NCBI GenBank assembly: GCA_965178585.1
Contig: OZ238267.1
Coordinates: forward strand, 1-64,000
Direction: 5' to 3'
Origin: Marifrigoribacter sp965178585
Lineage (GTDB): Bacteria; Bacteroidota; Bacteroidia; Flavobacteriales; Flavobacteriaceae
Length of the DNA stretch: 64,000 nt
Positions within the stretch are counted from its first letter, which is position 1. Every line of letters begins with the position of its first letter. A program made the translations under genes and the position numbers. The notes beneath the pieces were generated by a model. That model saw nothing but the letters and a program-made list of their open reading frames with translations, ran no database searches and was not told the origin of the DNA. Shown here in pieces: positions 50,553 to 58,939 of the stretch.

Positions 50553-50588
50553 AAAACCCCTTCTGAAACTACTTCAAAAGGGGTTTTT
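50553..50588 (+). terminator. Terminator after the CoA-transferase gene
   Basis: Stem AAAACCCCTT (50553-50562) / AAGGGGTTTT (50578-50587) followed by T and A/T-rich sequence. Confidence 0.9.
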
Positions 50589-50752
50589 ATTTTTTAAATT
50601 TTAGCGATAACTATTTTTCGCAAAGTTTAGTGTTGTCCTATCGATAACCATATTCATTTCATTGATTTCCTCAATGTAATTATTTGTTTGGTAGGTTTTT
50701 TATTTGTTATTTGAAGCTTCAAAATAGCCTTATTAATTATATATGTTTTTAT

Positions 50753-52666
50753 ATGAAAAAAATAATTTTCACCCTCGTTTTTACTCTCATTAGTATGATG
50801 ACTTTTGCACAAAAATCTAATATGACCCCAGAACAACTAATTCAATTAGGAAGGGTAAGCGCTAAGGGAATTTCGATAGATGGAGACCGAGTAATTTTTG
50901 GAGTTTCCAAATATAGCTTTAACACTCAAAAGAAAACGAATAGTTTATTTTCAGTAGCTATAGACGGTAGTGATTTGAAGAAAATTACTAAGAAGGATGC
51001 TCCTTTAAATGATAAATCTATTTCTCCCAACGGAGCTTATAAGATTAAGGTTAAGAACGAAAAGTTAAAAGATGTTTCTGGAACCGATTTTCATCCAGAT
51101 GTAAAAGACTCCAATGTGATGATTTATGATGAACTTAATTATCGTCATTGGGATACTTGGGAAGATGGCAACTATAGTCATATTATGTATCAATCCAACT
51201 CCGATAAAAAAGGAAAACTCATTGATATTATGAAAGGGGAGCCTTTTCATTCACCACAAAAACCTTTTGGAGGTGATGAAGATTATGTATGGTCTCCAGA
51301 TAGTAAAAGCATTTTGTATGTAACCAAAAAAGCAAGTGGAGCCAATTATGCAACGAGTACCAATACCGATATTTTTCAATACGATTTAGCAAGCGGAAAA
51401 ACCAATAACCTTACGGAAAGCAATAAAGGATATGACACTTCACCTGCATTTTCAAGCTTAGGCCAACTGGCTTGGTTACAAATGAAACGGGATGGATACG
51501 AGTCTGATAAAAACGATATTATTGTTCGTTTAAATGGTAACGACATTAACTTAACTGAAAGTTGGGATGGAACCGTAAATAGTTTTATATGGTCGAAAGA
51601 TGGAAAGAAAGTGTTTTTTGTAGCACCTGTTTTAGGTACGGTTCAAGTATTTGAAATTGGGATTCCATCCTCTTCAAAATCAAAAATAAAAGGTCCTAGA
51701 CAGATATCTAATGGGCAGTATGATGTTCATGGAATTATTGGAGAAGTTGATAATAAACTAGCAGTTTTAAGAAGAGATATGAATCACGCTTCCGAAGTTT
51801 ATTCGGTAGCTATTAAGTCTGGAGACATGGTTCAGTTAAGTCATGTGAACGATAAAATATATAACAAAACCAATCTAGGCAAAGTAGAAAAACGAATGAC
51901 TACCACCACCGATGGTAAAGAAATGTTGTCTTGGGTTATCTATCCTCCAAATTTTGATCCTAACAAAAAATATCCAACGATATTATATTGTCAAGGAGGG
52001 CCACAAGGAGCCTTGAGTCAGTTTTATTCTTTCCGTTGGAACTTTCAATTAATGGCAGCCCACGGTTATATTATTATTGCTCCAAATAGAAGAGGAATGC
52101 CAGGTTATGGTGTTGAGTGGAACGAACAAATTAGTAAGGATTACGGAGGTCAAAATATGGATGATTATCTTTCTGCAATCGATGATATAACAAAAGAAAG
52201 TTATGTAGACTCCGATAGATTAGGCTGTATTGGTGCTAGTTATGGAGGTTATTCTGTGTTTTATTTAGCTGGAAAACATGAGGGAAGATTTAAATCGTTT
52301 ATTTCGCACGATGGAATTTTTGATTGGCGAAGTATGTACGGAACGACCGAGGAGGTATTCTTCCCTGACTGGGATTTAGGTGGTGCTTATTGGGATAAAA
52401 ACAATAAAGTGGCACAAAAGGCTTACAACGAATTTAATCCAACTACTTATGTAGCAGAATGGGATACTCCTATTTTAATTATACAGGGAGGAAAAGATTT
52501 TAGGGTACCTATTGGACAAGGATTAGCAGCCTATCAAGCAGCACAATTAAGAGGAATTAAAAGTAAATTAATACTCTTTCCAGAAGAAAATCATTGGGTG
52601 TTAAATAACCAGAATAGTTTAGTTTGGCAACGTGAATTTTATAAATGGTTAGCTGAAACGATGTGA
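50753..52666 (+). CDS. S9 family prolyl oligopeptidase / dipeptidyl peptidase-like, exported
   Basis: 637 residues from ATG 50753, chosen because it starts a clear signal peptide (MKKIIFTLVFTLISMMTFAQ). The N-terminal part (about 30-360) is a beta-propeller with WSPDSKSILYV-type repeats. The C-terminal part is the alpha/beta-hydrolase, with GASYGGYS (nucleophile Ser), GGKDFRVP (Asp) and EENHWV (His). It cuts peptides in the periplasm. Stand-alone gene. Confidence 0.9.
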   Translation: MKKIIFTLVFTLISMMTFAQKSNMTPEQLIQLGRVSAKGISIDGDRVIFGVSKYSFNTQKKTNSLFSVAIDGSDLKKITKKDAPLNDKSISPNGAYKIKVKNEKLKDVSGTDFHPDVKDSNVMIYDELNYRHWDTWEDGNYSHIMYQSNSDKKGKLIDIMKGEPFHSPQKPFGGDEDYVWSPDSKSILYVTKKASGANYATSTNTDIFQYDLASGKTNNLTESNKGYDTSPAFSSLGQLAWLQMKRDGYESDKNDIIVRLNGNDINLTESWDGTVNSFIWSKDGKKVFFVAPVLGTVQVFEIGIPSSSKSKIKGPRQISNGQYDVHGIIGEVDNKLAVLRRDMNHASEVYSVAIKSGDMVQLSHVNDKIYNKTNLGKVEKRMTTTTDGKEMLSWVIYPPNFDPNKKYPTILYCQGGPQGALSQFYSFRWNFQLMAAHGYIIIAPNRRGMPGYGVEWNEQISKDYGGQNMDDYLSAIDDITKESYVDSDRLGCIGASYGGYSVFYLAGKHEGRFKSFISHDGIFDWRSMYGTTEEVFFPDWDLGGAYWDKNNKVAQKAYNEFNPTTYVAEWDTPILIIQGGKDFRVPIGQGLAAYQAAQLRGIKSKLILFPEENHWVLNNQNSLVWQREFYKWLAETM

Positions 52667-52684
52667 ATGTAATTCATTAACAAC

Positions 52685-52720
52685 TAAAAAAGCCTTCTGA
52701 TAATATCAGGAGGCTTTTTT
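52685..52720. terminator. Terminator between S9 peptidase and atpG
   Basis: Stem AAAAAGCCTTCTGA / TCAGGAGGCTTTTTT with one G-T pair and a 5-base loop; A-run and T-run on both sides serve the convergent genes. Confidence 0.85.
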
Positions 52721-52740
52721 TAATTCCATTAAAATATATT

Positions 52741-52801
52741 TTATCCAGCTAAGGCTTTGCTTTAGAAAATTTGGCTTCGCCTAATTATCCAGCTAAGGCT
52801 T
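52741..52801. repeat. 17-bp direct repeat at the atpG 3' end
   Basis: TTATCCAGCTAAGGCTT occurs at 52741-52757 and again at 52785-52801. The second copy is the stop and last codons of atpG (read on the minus strand); the first lies just beyond the gene. Confidence 0.75.
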
Positions 52802-53651
52802 CTGCACCACCAACAATCTCTAAGATTTCGCTAGTAATCGATGCTTGTCTTGCTTTGTTGTATTGTAATGTTAATGCATCTCGTAATTCCGTAGCGTTAT
52901 CGGTTGCTTTATGCATTGCTGTCATACGAGCACCGTGTTCACTAGCAGAAGAGTCTCTTAATGCTTTAAACAATTGCATTTTTAAACTCTTAGGAATTAA
53001 TTCCTCAACAATTTTCGCTTTTGATGGCTCAAAAATATAATCTGAAGCTTCTACTTTTTCATCTTCATTTTGATCCGAAACAATAGGCAAAAATTGTTCG
53101 TTCATTATAATTTGAGTAGCTGCATTTTTAAATTTATTATAAACTAATACGATCTTATCATAAGAGCCATTAGTAAATAAATCCATTAATTTTTGTGCTA
53201 TTACTGCATTATTTTCAAATGTTAAATCATCAAAGATTTCAGTGTTATTTTCAATAACTGTTTGGTCTTTAGAAATAACATCATTTGCTTTTTTACCTAA
53301 AGTAAAAAGATCTATTTGCTTACCATTATATGTATCATTAATTAATGAGACACAACTTTTAACAATGTTTGAGTTAAATGCACCTGCCAATCCACGATTA
53401 GAAGAAATAGCAACTAGTAATACTTTATTTACTTCTCTTTCGGCTGTATAATCGCTCCCAATATCTCCATCTAAACTTGCACTTAAACTTTGTAATAATT
53501 CGGTTTGTTTATCAGCGTAAGGACGCATAGTAGTAATAGCATCTTGAGCTTTTTTCAATTTAGCAGCAGATACCATTTTCATGGCACTTGTAATCTGCAT
53601 CGTTGAAGATACCGAAGATATTCTATTACGTATTTCTTTTAAATTTGCCAT
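52785..53651 (-). CDS. atpG: F1F0 ATP synthase subunit gamma
   Basis: 288 residues. N-terminal MANLKEIRNRISSVSSTMQITSAMKMVSAAKL and C-terminal ASEHGARMTAMHKATDNA...LTLQYNKARQASITSEILEIVGGAEAL are the two conserved ends that form the coiled-coil shaft in F1. It is the last gene of the operon atpB-E-F-H-A-G. Confidence 0.97.
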   Translation of the reverse strand: MANLKEIRNRISSVSSTMQITSAMKMVSAAKLKKAQDAITTMRPYADKQTELLQSLSASLDGDIGSDYTAEREVNKVLLVAISSNRGLAGAFNSNIVKSCVSLINDTYNGKQIDLFTLGKKANDVISKDQTVIENNTEIFDDLTFENNAVIAQKLMDLFTNGSYDKIVLVYNKFKNAATQIIMNEQFLPIVSDQNEDEKVEASDYIFEPSKAKIVEELIPKSLKMQLFKALRDSSASEHGARMTAMHKATDNATELRDALTLQYNKARQASITSEILEIVGGAEALAG

Positions 53652-53665
53652 TCTATTAAGTATAA

Positions 53666-53704
53666 AGTATTCAGGATTTAAAAAATAATTAAATCCTGAA
53701 TACT
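53666..53704 (-). other. Intercistronic hairpin between atpA and atpG
   Basis: Perfect 16-bp inverted repeat (53666-53681 / 53689-53704, arm AGTATTCAGGATTTAA) with a 7-base A-rich loop. It fills the 58-bp gap between atpA and atpG. No strong U-run on the minus strand, so processing, mRNA protection or partial attenuation is more likely than full termination. Confidence 0.75.
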
Positions 53705-53709
53705 AATTT

Positions 53710-55287
53710 TTAATTATAATTAGCTGCAATATCATTAGCTACTTTTGATAATACTTCAATCGCCTCATCGGTTAATTTACCAGCTTTTAAAGTATCTAAA
53801 GTATCTCTATGTTTTGCATTAAGATATTCTATAAAATCTCTTTCAAATTCTTTTACCTTATTAACAGGAACATCACGTAATAAGTTTTTAGATCCTGCAT
53901 AAATAATTGCAATTTGATCTTCCACTGTAAAAGGATCGTTTTGAGCTTGTTTTAATATCTCTACGTTTCTTTTTCCTTTTTCAATAACACTTAAAGTTGC
54001 AGCATCCAAATCAGAACCAAACTTAGCAAATGCTTCCAATTCACGGAATTGAGCTTGATCTAATTTAAGAGTACCCGAAACTTTTTTCATTGATTTTACC
54101 TGTGCATTACCACCCACACGTGATACAGAAATACCTACGTTAATTGCTGGACGAACCCCAGAGTTAAACAAATCACCATCTAGGAAAATCTGACCATCAG
54201 TAATCGAAATTACGTTGGTTGGAATATATGCAGATACATCACCTGCTTGTGTTTCGATAATAGGTAAAGCTGTTAATGAACCACCACCTTTAACGATATC
54301 TTTTAAAGATTCTGGTAAATCGTTCATTCTTTTAGCGATATCATTATCGTTAATCACTTTTGCAGAACGCTCTAATAATCTAGAGTGAAGGTAAAATACA
54401 TCACCAGGATACGCCTCACGTCCCGGTGGGCGACGTAATAATAATGATACCTCACGGTATGCTACTGCTTGCTTAGATAAATCATCATAAATAATTAATG
54501 CTGGACGACCTGTATCTCTAAAATACTCACCAATTGCAGCACCTGCGAAAGGAGCATAAACTTGCATTGGTGCAGGGTCACTGGCATTTGCAGCAACAAT
54601 TGTTGTATAAGCTAATGCACCTTTTTCTTCTAATACCTTAGCAATATTTGCTACTGTAGAAGCTTTTTGTCCAATCGCTACATATATACAATATACTGGT
54701 TCCCCAGCATCGTAAAATTCTTTTTGGTTTAGAATCGTATCAATACAAACGGTAGTTTTACCTGTTTGACGGTCACCAATTACCAACTCACGTTGTCCTC
54801 TACCAACTGGAATCATTGCATCAATAGATTTAATTCCTGTTTGTAATGGCTCTGTTACTGGCTCACGGAAGATTACACCCGGTGCAATACGTTCTAATGG
54901 CATTTCATATGTTTTCCCAGCAATTGCTCCTTTACCATCAATAGGTTCTCCTAGTGTGTTTACAACACGACCAGAAATACCCTCACCTACATTAATAGAT
55001 GCGATACGTTGCGTACGTTTTACTGTAGATCCTTCAACAATATTTTTAGAGTGACCTAATAATACTACCCCTACGTTATCTTCTTCTAGGTTAAGTACAA
55101 TCCCTTCTAATCCGTTTTCGAATTCTACTAATTCACCGTATTGTGCATTTGAAAGCCCGTATACACGTGCAATACCATCACCTACAGTTAATACACTTCC
55201 AACTTCGTCTAGGGAAGCGGTAGATTCGTAACCTGATAATTGATTCTTTAAAATTGCTGATACTTCAGCTGGTTTAACTTCTGCCAT
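53710..55287 (-). CDS. atpA: F1F0 ATP synthase subunit alpha
   Basis: 525 residues with the P-loop GDRQTGKTT (about residue 169), PALIIYDDLSKQAVAYREVSLLLRRPPGREAYPGD and the alpha-specific C-terminal domain. It is the non-catalytic nucleotide-binding subunit. The catalytic beta and the epsilon subunit genes are not in this operon, the usual split in Bacteroidota. Confidence 0.98.
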   Translation of the reverse strand: MAEVKPAEVSAILKNQLSGYESTASLDEVGSVLTVGDGIARVYGLSNAQYGELVEFENGLEGIVLNLEEDNVGVVLLGHSKNIVEGSTVKRTQRIASINVGEGISGRVVNTLGEPIDGKGAIAGKTYEMPLERIAPGVIFREPVTEPLQTGIKSIDAMIPVGRGQRELVIGDRQTGKTTVCIDTILNQKEFYDAGEPVYCIYVAIGQKASTVANIAKVLEEKGALAYTTIVAANASDPAPMQVYAPFAGAAIGEYFRDTGRPALIIYDDLSKQAVAYREVSLLLRRPPGREAYPGDVFYLHSRLLERSAKVINDNDIAKRMNDLPESLKDIVKGGGSLTALPIIETQAGDVSAYIPTNVISITDGQIFLDGDLFNSGVRPAINVGISVSRVGGNAQVKSMKKVSGTLKLDQAQFRELEAFAKFGSDLDAATLSVIEKGKRNVEILKQAQNDPFTVEDQIAIIYAGSKNLLRDVPVNKVKEFERDFIEYLNAKHRDTLDTLKAGKLTDEAIEVLSKVANDIAANYN

Positions 55288-55302
55288 TTTTCAACTATAT
55301 TA

Positions 55303-55320
55303 TTCAGATTTTAATCTGAA
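55303..55320 (-). other. Small hairpin between atpH and atpA
   Basis: Arms TTCAGATT (55303-55310) / AATCTGAA (55313-55320) with a 2-base loop, in the 39-bp gap. Weaker than the other two hairpins of the operon. Confidence 0.5.
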
Positions 55321-55326
55321 ATTTAT

Positions 55327-55869
55327 TTATATACTTTTACTAAATTCTCTTTTTATTTTTGCTAGACTATTTGAAATACTAGCATTGTATTGTAAATCTC
55401 CTATTCGAAGAATAAATCCTCCAATAATTGATTCGTCTATAGCACTCTCTAAAGTCACTTTTTCACTACCTGTAAGCTCTTTTACTTTTGCTAAAACTTT
55501 AGTTTCTAATTCTGAAGAAAGAGGAACTGCTGTAGTAACTTGGGCTACTTTTATACCTTGTGATTCTTTATATATATCTACATAACTTACAGCTACATCG
55601 TTTAATAAAGAAGCTCTTTTGTTGGTAATTAATGTTGCAATTAATGCCTTTGTAGTATCCGATTGATTAGCAAATATTTTATTTAAGGCTTCTTTTTTGT
55701 CTTCGTCTTTATAAACTGGACTTTGAAGCATTTCGTTTAATTCATTACTATCAGCTATCGTTTTGATAATTGATTGCATATCATCAAACACAACCTCTGT
55801 CAAATTAACATCGGTTGCTTGTAATAAAACTGCTTTTGCGTAACGTTTTGCTGCTCTGCTTCCGCTCAT
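55327..55869 (-). CDS. atpH: F1F0 ATP synthase subunit delta
   Basis: 180 residues. The start SGSRAAKRYAKAVLLQA and the C-terminal ESAIDESIIGGFILRIGDLQYNASISNSLAKIKREF are typical of the delta/OSCP family, which joins F1 to the peripheral stalk. It is 6 bp from atpF. Confidence 0.95.
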   Translation of the reverse strand: MSGSRAAKRYAKAVLLQATDVNLTEVVFDDMQSIIKTIADSNELNEMLQSPVYKDEDKKEALNKIFANQSDTTKALIATLITNKRASLLNDVAVSYVDIYKESQGIKVAQVTTAVPLSSELETKVLAKVKELTGSEKVTLESAIDESIIGGFILRIGDLQYNASISNSLAKIKREFSKSI

Positions 55870-55875
55870 TTTATA

Positions 55876-56376
55876 CTAGTTTAAAGTAGAATCGTTTAAC
55901 ATACTTTCAACAAGTTGTAATTGTTTCTCTTTATTAGACAACTCGCTCTTAACAACTTTTTCAGCGATATCTATAGATAAGTTTGCAACTTGATTTTTAA
56001 TATCTGCAATTGCCGATTTCTTTTCGCTCTCGATTGCAGCTTGTGCACCAACAATCATTTTATCAGCTTCCGATTTTGCTTCCTCTTTAGCATCTGAAAT
56101 CATTTTTTCTTTGATTTCTCTTGCTTCTTTAATCATCGCTTCTCTTTCTACACGAGCTTCTTGTAATAACTTTTGGTTATCTGCTTGAAGGTTTTGCATT
56201 TCTAGTTTTGCATTTTCAGCAGATTCTAGCGCATTCTTTATTCCTTCTTCTCTATCGTTAAGAGCGTTTAAAATTGGTTTCCAAGCAAACTTTTTCAATA
56301 AAAAAAGCAACAATAAAAAAAGTAGCATTTGCCAGAAAAAAAGTCCAAAAGAGAAATCGTTAATTAACTTTTCCAT
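55876..56376 (-). CDS. atpF: F1F0 ATP synthase subunit b
   Basis: 166 residues: one N-terminal membrane segment (about 8-27) and a long charged helix for the peripheral stalk, ending in ANLSIDIAEKVVKSELSNKEKQLQLVE, as usual for subunit b. Confidence 0.95.
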   Translation of the reverse strand: MEKLINDFSFGLFFWQMLLFLLLLFLLKKFAWKPILNALNDREEGIKNALESAENAKLEMQNLQADNQKLLQEARVEREAMIKEAREIKEKMISDAKEEAKSEADKMIVGAQAAIESEKKSAIADIKNQVANLSIDIAEKVVKSELSNKEKQLQLVESMLNDSTLN

Positions 56377-56409
56377 ATGTATATTTTAAATAATTTTTAA
56401 TTTTAAATA

Positions 56410-56444
56410 AACAACAATTGCAACCAACCGTTGCAATTGTTGTT
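56410..56444 (-). other. Intercistronic hairpin between atpE and atpF
   Basis: Perfect 15-bp inverted repeat AACAACAATTGCAAC (56410-56424) / GTTGCAATTGTTGTT (56430-56444) with a 5-base loop, 11 bp after the atpE stop on the minus strand. The U-content after it is moderate. This is the place where a stem would protect the atpE mRNA or reduce transcription into atpF. Confidence 0.75.
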
Positions 56445-56454
56445 AGGGTTTTTG

Positions 56455-56646
56455 TTATACTGCAAATAAGGCAGCAAAACCAATACCTTCAATAAGCGCC
56501 GCTGCAATTAGCATCGCTGTTTGAATTTTTCCGTAAGCTTCTGGCTGACGAGCAATAGCGTCCATCGCTGAACCACCAATTCTACCGATACCGATACCGG
56601 CACCAATTACTACTAAACCTGCACCTACAATAGCTGGGATCTCCAT
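56455..56646 (-). CDS. atpE: F1F0 ATP synthase subunit c
   Basis: 63 residues forming a helical hairpin. The loop ARQPE (32-36) and the ion-binding E53 in AALIEGIGF are clear. A Gly follows E53, so the Glu-Ser pair of sodium types is absent and proton use is likely. The chain is short but normal for Bacteroidota. Confidence 0.96.
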   Translation of the reverse strand: MEIPAIVGAGLVVIGAGIGIGRIGGSAMDAIARQPEAYGKIQTAMLIAAALIEGIGFAALFAV

Positions 56647-56682
56647 AATTATATATTTATTAAAAATTAAACATTCAATTTA

Positions 56683-57759
56683 TTAATGTGCTTCATCATG
56701 CTCTTCAACTGCAAAGCCAAAATATAAGGCAGATAACATCGTGAAGATATATGCTTGTAATAAAGCTACTAAAAGTTCGATCATTGAAATAGCAAAGGAT
56801 AACACGAATGTTAAACTACTACCAATCCAATTATGGAACACAAATATTAAACCTATCAAACTCATTAATACAATGTGTCCTGCCATAATGTTCGCATATA
56901 AACGAATCATTAATGCAAAAGGTTTAATGATTACTCCTAATAATTCTATAGGAGCTAATATTATTTTCATTGGTACTGGAACTCCAGGCATCCAAAAAAT
57001 ATGTTTCCAGTAATTTGCATTACCTGAAAATTGAGTTATAATAAAAGTAATCAACGCCAAAGCAAAAGTAATAGCAATATTCCCTGTTACATTTACTCCT
57101 AATGGAGTTAAACCAAATAAGTTTAAAAACCATACAAAAAAGAATACCGTTAATAGATAAGGCATAAACTTTTTATATTTTTTTTCTCCAATATTAGGAA
57201 TTGCAATATCATCTCTAATATAAAGTATGATTGGCTCTAAAAAACGTCCTGCGCCTGTAACTATAGGTCCTTTTTTAAATGATTTTGCCATACCAGCAAA
57301 TGCTAAGAACATTAAAATACCTGTAACAATAATCATTAAAACACTTTTCGTAATTGAAAAATCTAAAGGTTTTACTTGTGTTGGGTGGTGGTGATCATCT
57401 AAGGTAATAGTACCCTCTGCATCGGTTTTATATATCTTATTATGATAAAGCTTATAATAGTTGCCGTTATTTTCTGCTACAGTCTCCCCGTGGTGAAATT
57501 TTGAAGATGAAAACAATTGTAATCCTTCATCCCAAAGAATTACAGGTAATGAAAAGCCATAATGTTTTCCTGTTTCGCTATCACTAAAAAAAGTAAAATC
57601 ATACGAATCTAATAAGTGATGATCTATACTTTCTTTGATTTTTGTTTTTAGGCTTACCTCTTCTGGTGACCCCTCATGCTCTTCGTGTTGTGCTTGTACA
57701 TTTGTACCAAATACTAAAAGTATGATTGTAAGTAATTTTACTAAATAATTGCTTTGCAT
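56683..57759 (-). CDS. atpB: F1F0 ATP synthase subunit a
   Basis: 358 residues from ATG 57759 (a TTG three codons earlier is less likely). A signal-like N-terminus (ending VQAQ) and a His-rich extension of about 130 residues precede the membrane domain, as usual in Bacteroidota. The essential Arg is in RLYANIMAGH. It forms the proton channel with the c-ring. Confidence 0.95.
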   Translation of the reverse strand: MQSNYLVKLLTIILLVFGTNVQAQHEEHEGSPEEVSLKTKIKESIDHHLLDSYDFTFFSDSETGKHYGFSLPVILWDEGLQLFSSSKFHHGETVAENNGNYYKLYHNKIYKTDAEGTITLDDHHHPTQVKPLDFSITKSVLMIIVTGILMFLAFAGMAKSFKKGPIVTGAGRFLEPIILYIRDDIAIPNIGEKKYKKFMPYLLTVFFFVWFLNLFGLTPLGVNVTGNIAITFALALITFIITQFSGNANYWKHIFWMPGVPVPMKIILAPIELLGVIIKPFALMIRLYANIMAGHIVLMSLIGLIFVFHNWIGSSLTFVLSFAISMIELLVALLQAYIFTMLSALYFGFAVEEHDEAH

Positions 57760-57860
57760 AGTAAACAAATTATATTGGCTTTAAAAATCGGTGCAAAAAT
57801 ACTGTTCTTTATGGAAACAAAAAACTATTTAAGCTCATTTTTTACAACCCCTTAAATTTG

Positions 57861-58250
57861 TTAAGTTGACTGATTATTAAGCTGTTTTGAAAGATAGATT
57901 ACTTCGGTAATTAAACAAATGGCATAGGGAACAAAAAAAGCAGTAAATTCTATAGCCTCCATTTTACCATCTTCTTTATAAGAGGGATAAAACACTAAAA
58001 AGAAAACTAGAAATTTTAATGCGCTACCGGCCATAAACACAAAGCCAGCTTGAGCTGAATTATTGTTGAGTGTTTTTTCAACTATCAATAAAACAACAAC
58101 CGCTAGTACATAATTAATTAAATAAGAAAGAACAATTTGATTTCCAAAAAGATCCTTATTTAAATAATGAAGTATTAATAAATGAACTCCAAAAACTATT
58201 ATTAGTAACGCTGCTAATAAAATTAAAAAAAATAAACTTTTACGTTTCAT
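57861..58250 (-). CDS. Four-span membrane protein upstream of ATP synthase (DUF6168-like)
   Basis: 129 residues with four hydrophobic segments and a cytoplasmic basic end. It resembles the small DUF6168/AtpI-like proteins in front of Flavobacteria atp operons. Its start overlaps the stop of the AtpZ-like gene by 1 bp. Possibly helps assemble the c-ring or carries magnesium, as proposed for AtpI; not shown. Confidence 0.65.
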   Translation of the reverse strand: MKRKSLFFLILLAALLIIVFGVHLLILHYLNKDLFGNQIVLSYLINYVLAVVVLLIVEKTLNNNSAQAGFVFMAGSALKFLVFFLVFYPSYKEDGKMEAIEFTAFFVPYAICLITEVIYLSKQLNNQST

Positions 58251-58468
58251 TATTTATTTAATCGATTGGTTTGTTTTAAAACTAAAAATAAGGATGCACC
58301 AACCCCCAGAAGAGTAAGTAATATGGTATATTTTTTTTCTGAAGGATCGTAATTATTATCTAGCCAAATTCCCGCTTTAACAAACAGGTAAATAATTACT
58401 CCCATTTGAATTCCAATACCTGAAAGTATAGCCCAACGTTTTATTCCGTTATTGTCCTTATTAGACAT
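58250..58468 (-). CDS. AtpZ/AtpI family protein
   Basis: 72 residues with two membrane segments and the family pattern RWAILSGIGIQMGVIIYLFVKAGIWLDNNY, found in AtpZ/AtpI. It is encoded in front of the ATP synthase genes, as in other bacteria, and probably acts in assembly of F0. It is 3 bp after the bactofilin gene. Confidence 0.85.
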   Translation of the reverse strand: MSNKDNNGIKRWAILSGIGIQMGVIIYLFVKAGIWLDNNYDPSEKKYTILLTLLGVGASLFLVLKQTNRLNK

Positions 58469-58471
58469 GTA

Positions 58472-58930
58472 CTATGATTCGGTTTGTTGAGGTGTAATTT
58501 TTTGTCTTTGTTGTTGACTAAATGAAGAAGATGTTGGCTCTTCTTTTTTCTCTGTTGAAGAAACTTTCTTTTTCGAACCTTTCATCAAACAGGTAGCGTT
58601 AAATATGGCTCCCGGTTCTACCGCTAATTTTCCTGTAACCACTTCGCCTTCAATGTTTGCAGTTCCCTTTAAAGTAAGGGTTCCTTCTATATCTAAAATT
58701 CCTTTAATCTTTCCCTCTATATCAGCATTTTCACAACTTAAGGTGCCGATAACAATTCCGGTTTTGCCAATCACCACTTTTGATGGTGTTTTTATATTTC
58801 CTTCAATAACTCCGTCAATCCTAAAATAACCGTTAGAAGTAACATTCCCTTTAAGTGTGGTCCCATCATTAATGCGATTTTGACCAGATCCAGGATTTTC
58901 GGATGATGTTTGTTTTTTTTCTGAAAACAT
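58472..58930 (-). CDS. Bactofilin (polymer-forming cytoskeletal protein)
   Basis: 152 residues: a disordered N-terminus, a central beta-helix with repeating GxI/V units (GTTLKGNVTSNGYFRIDGVIEGNI..., about 23-115) and a disordered Ser/Gln-rich end. Bactofilins form filaments at the membrane. It lies between sprE and the atp genes, an order known in Flavobacteria. Confidence 0.92.
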   Translation of the reverse strand: MFSEKKQTSSENPGSGQNRINDGTTLKGNVTSNGYFRIDGVIEGNIKTPSKVVIGKTGIVIGTLSCENADIEGKIKGILDIEGTLTLKGTANIEGEVVTGKLAVEPGAIFNATCLMKGSKKKVSSTEKKEEPTSSSFSQQQRQKITPQQTES

Positions 58931-58939
58931 AATTAATTA

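Noticed and set aside
56683..58930. Missing atpD and atpC as a broken ATP synthase operon
   Set aside because: In Bacteroidota the beta and epsilon genes are usually found at another locus, so their absence here is normal.
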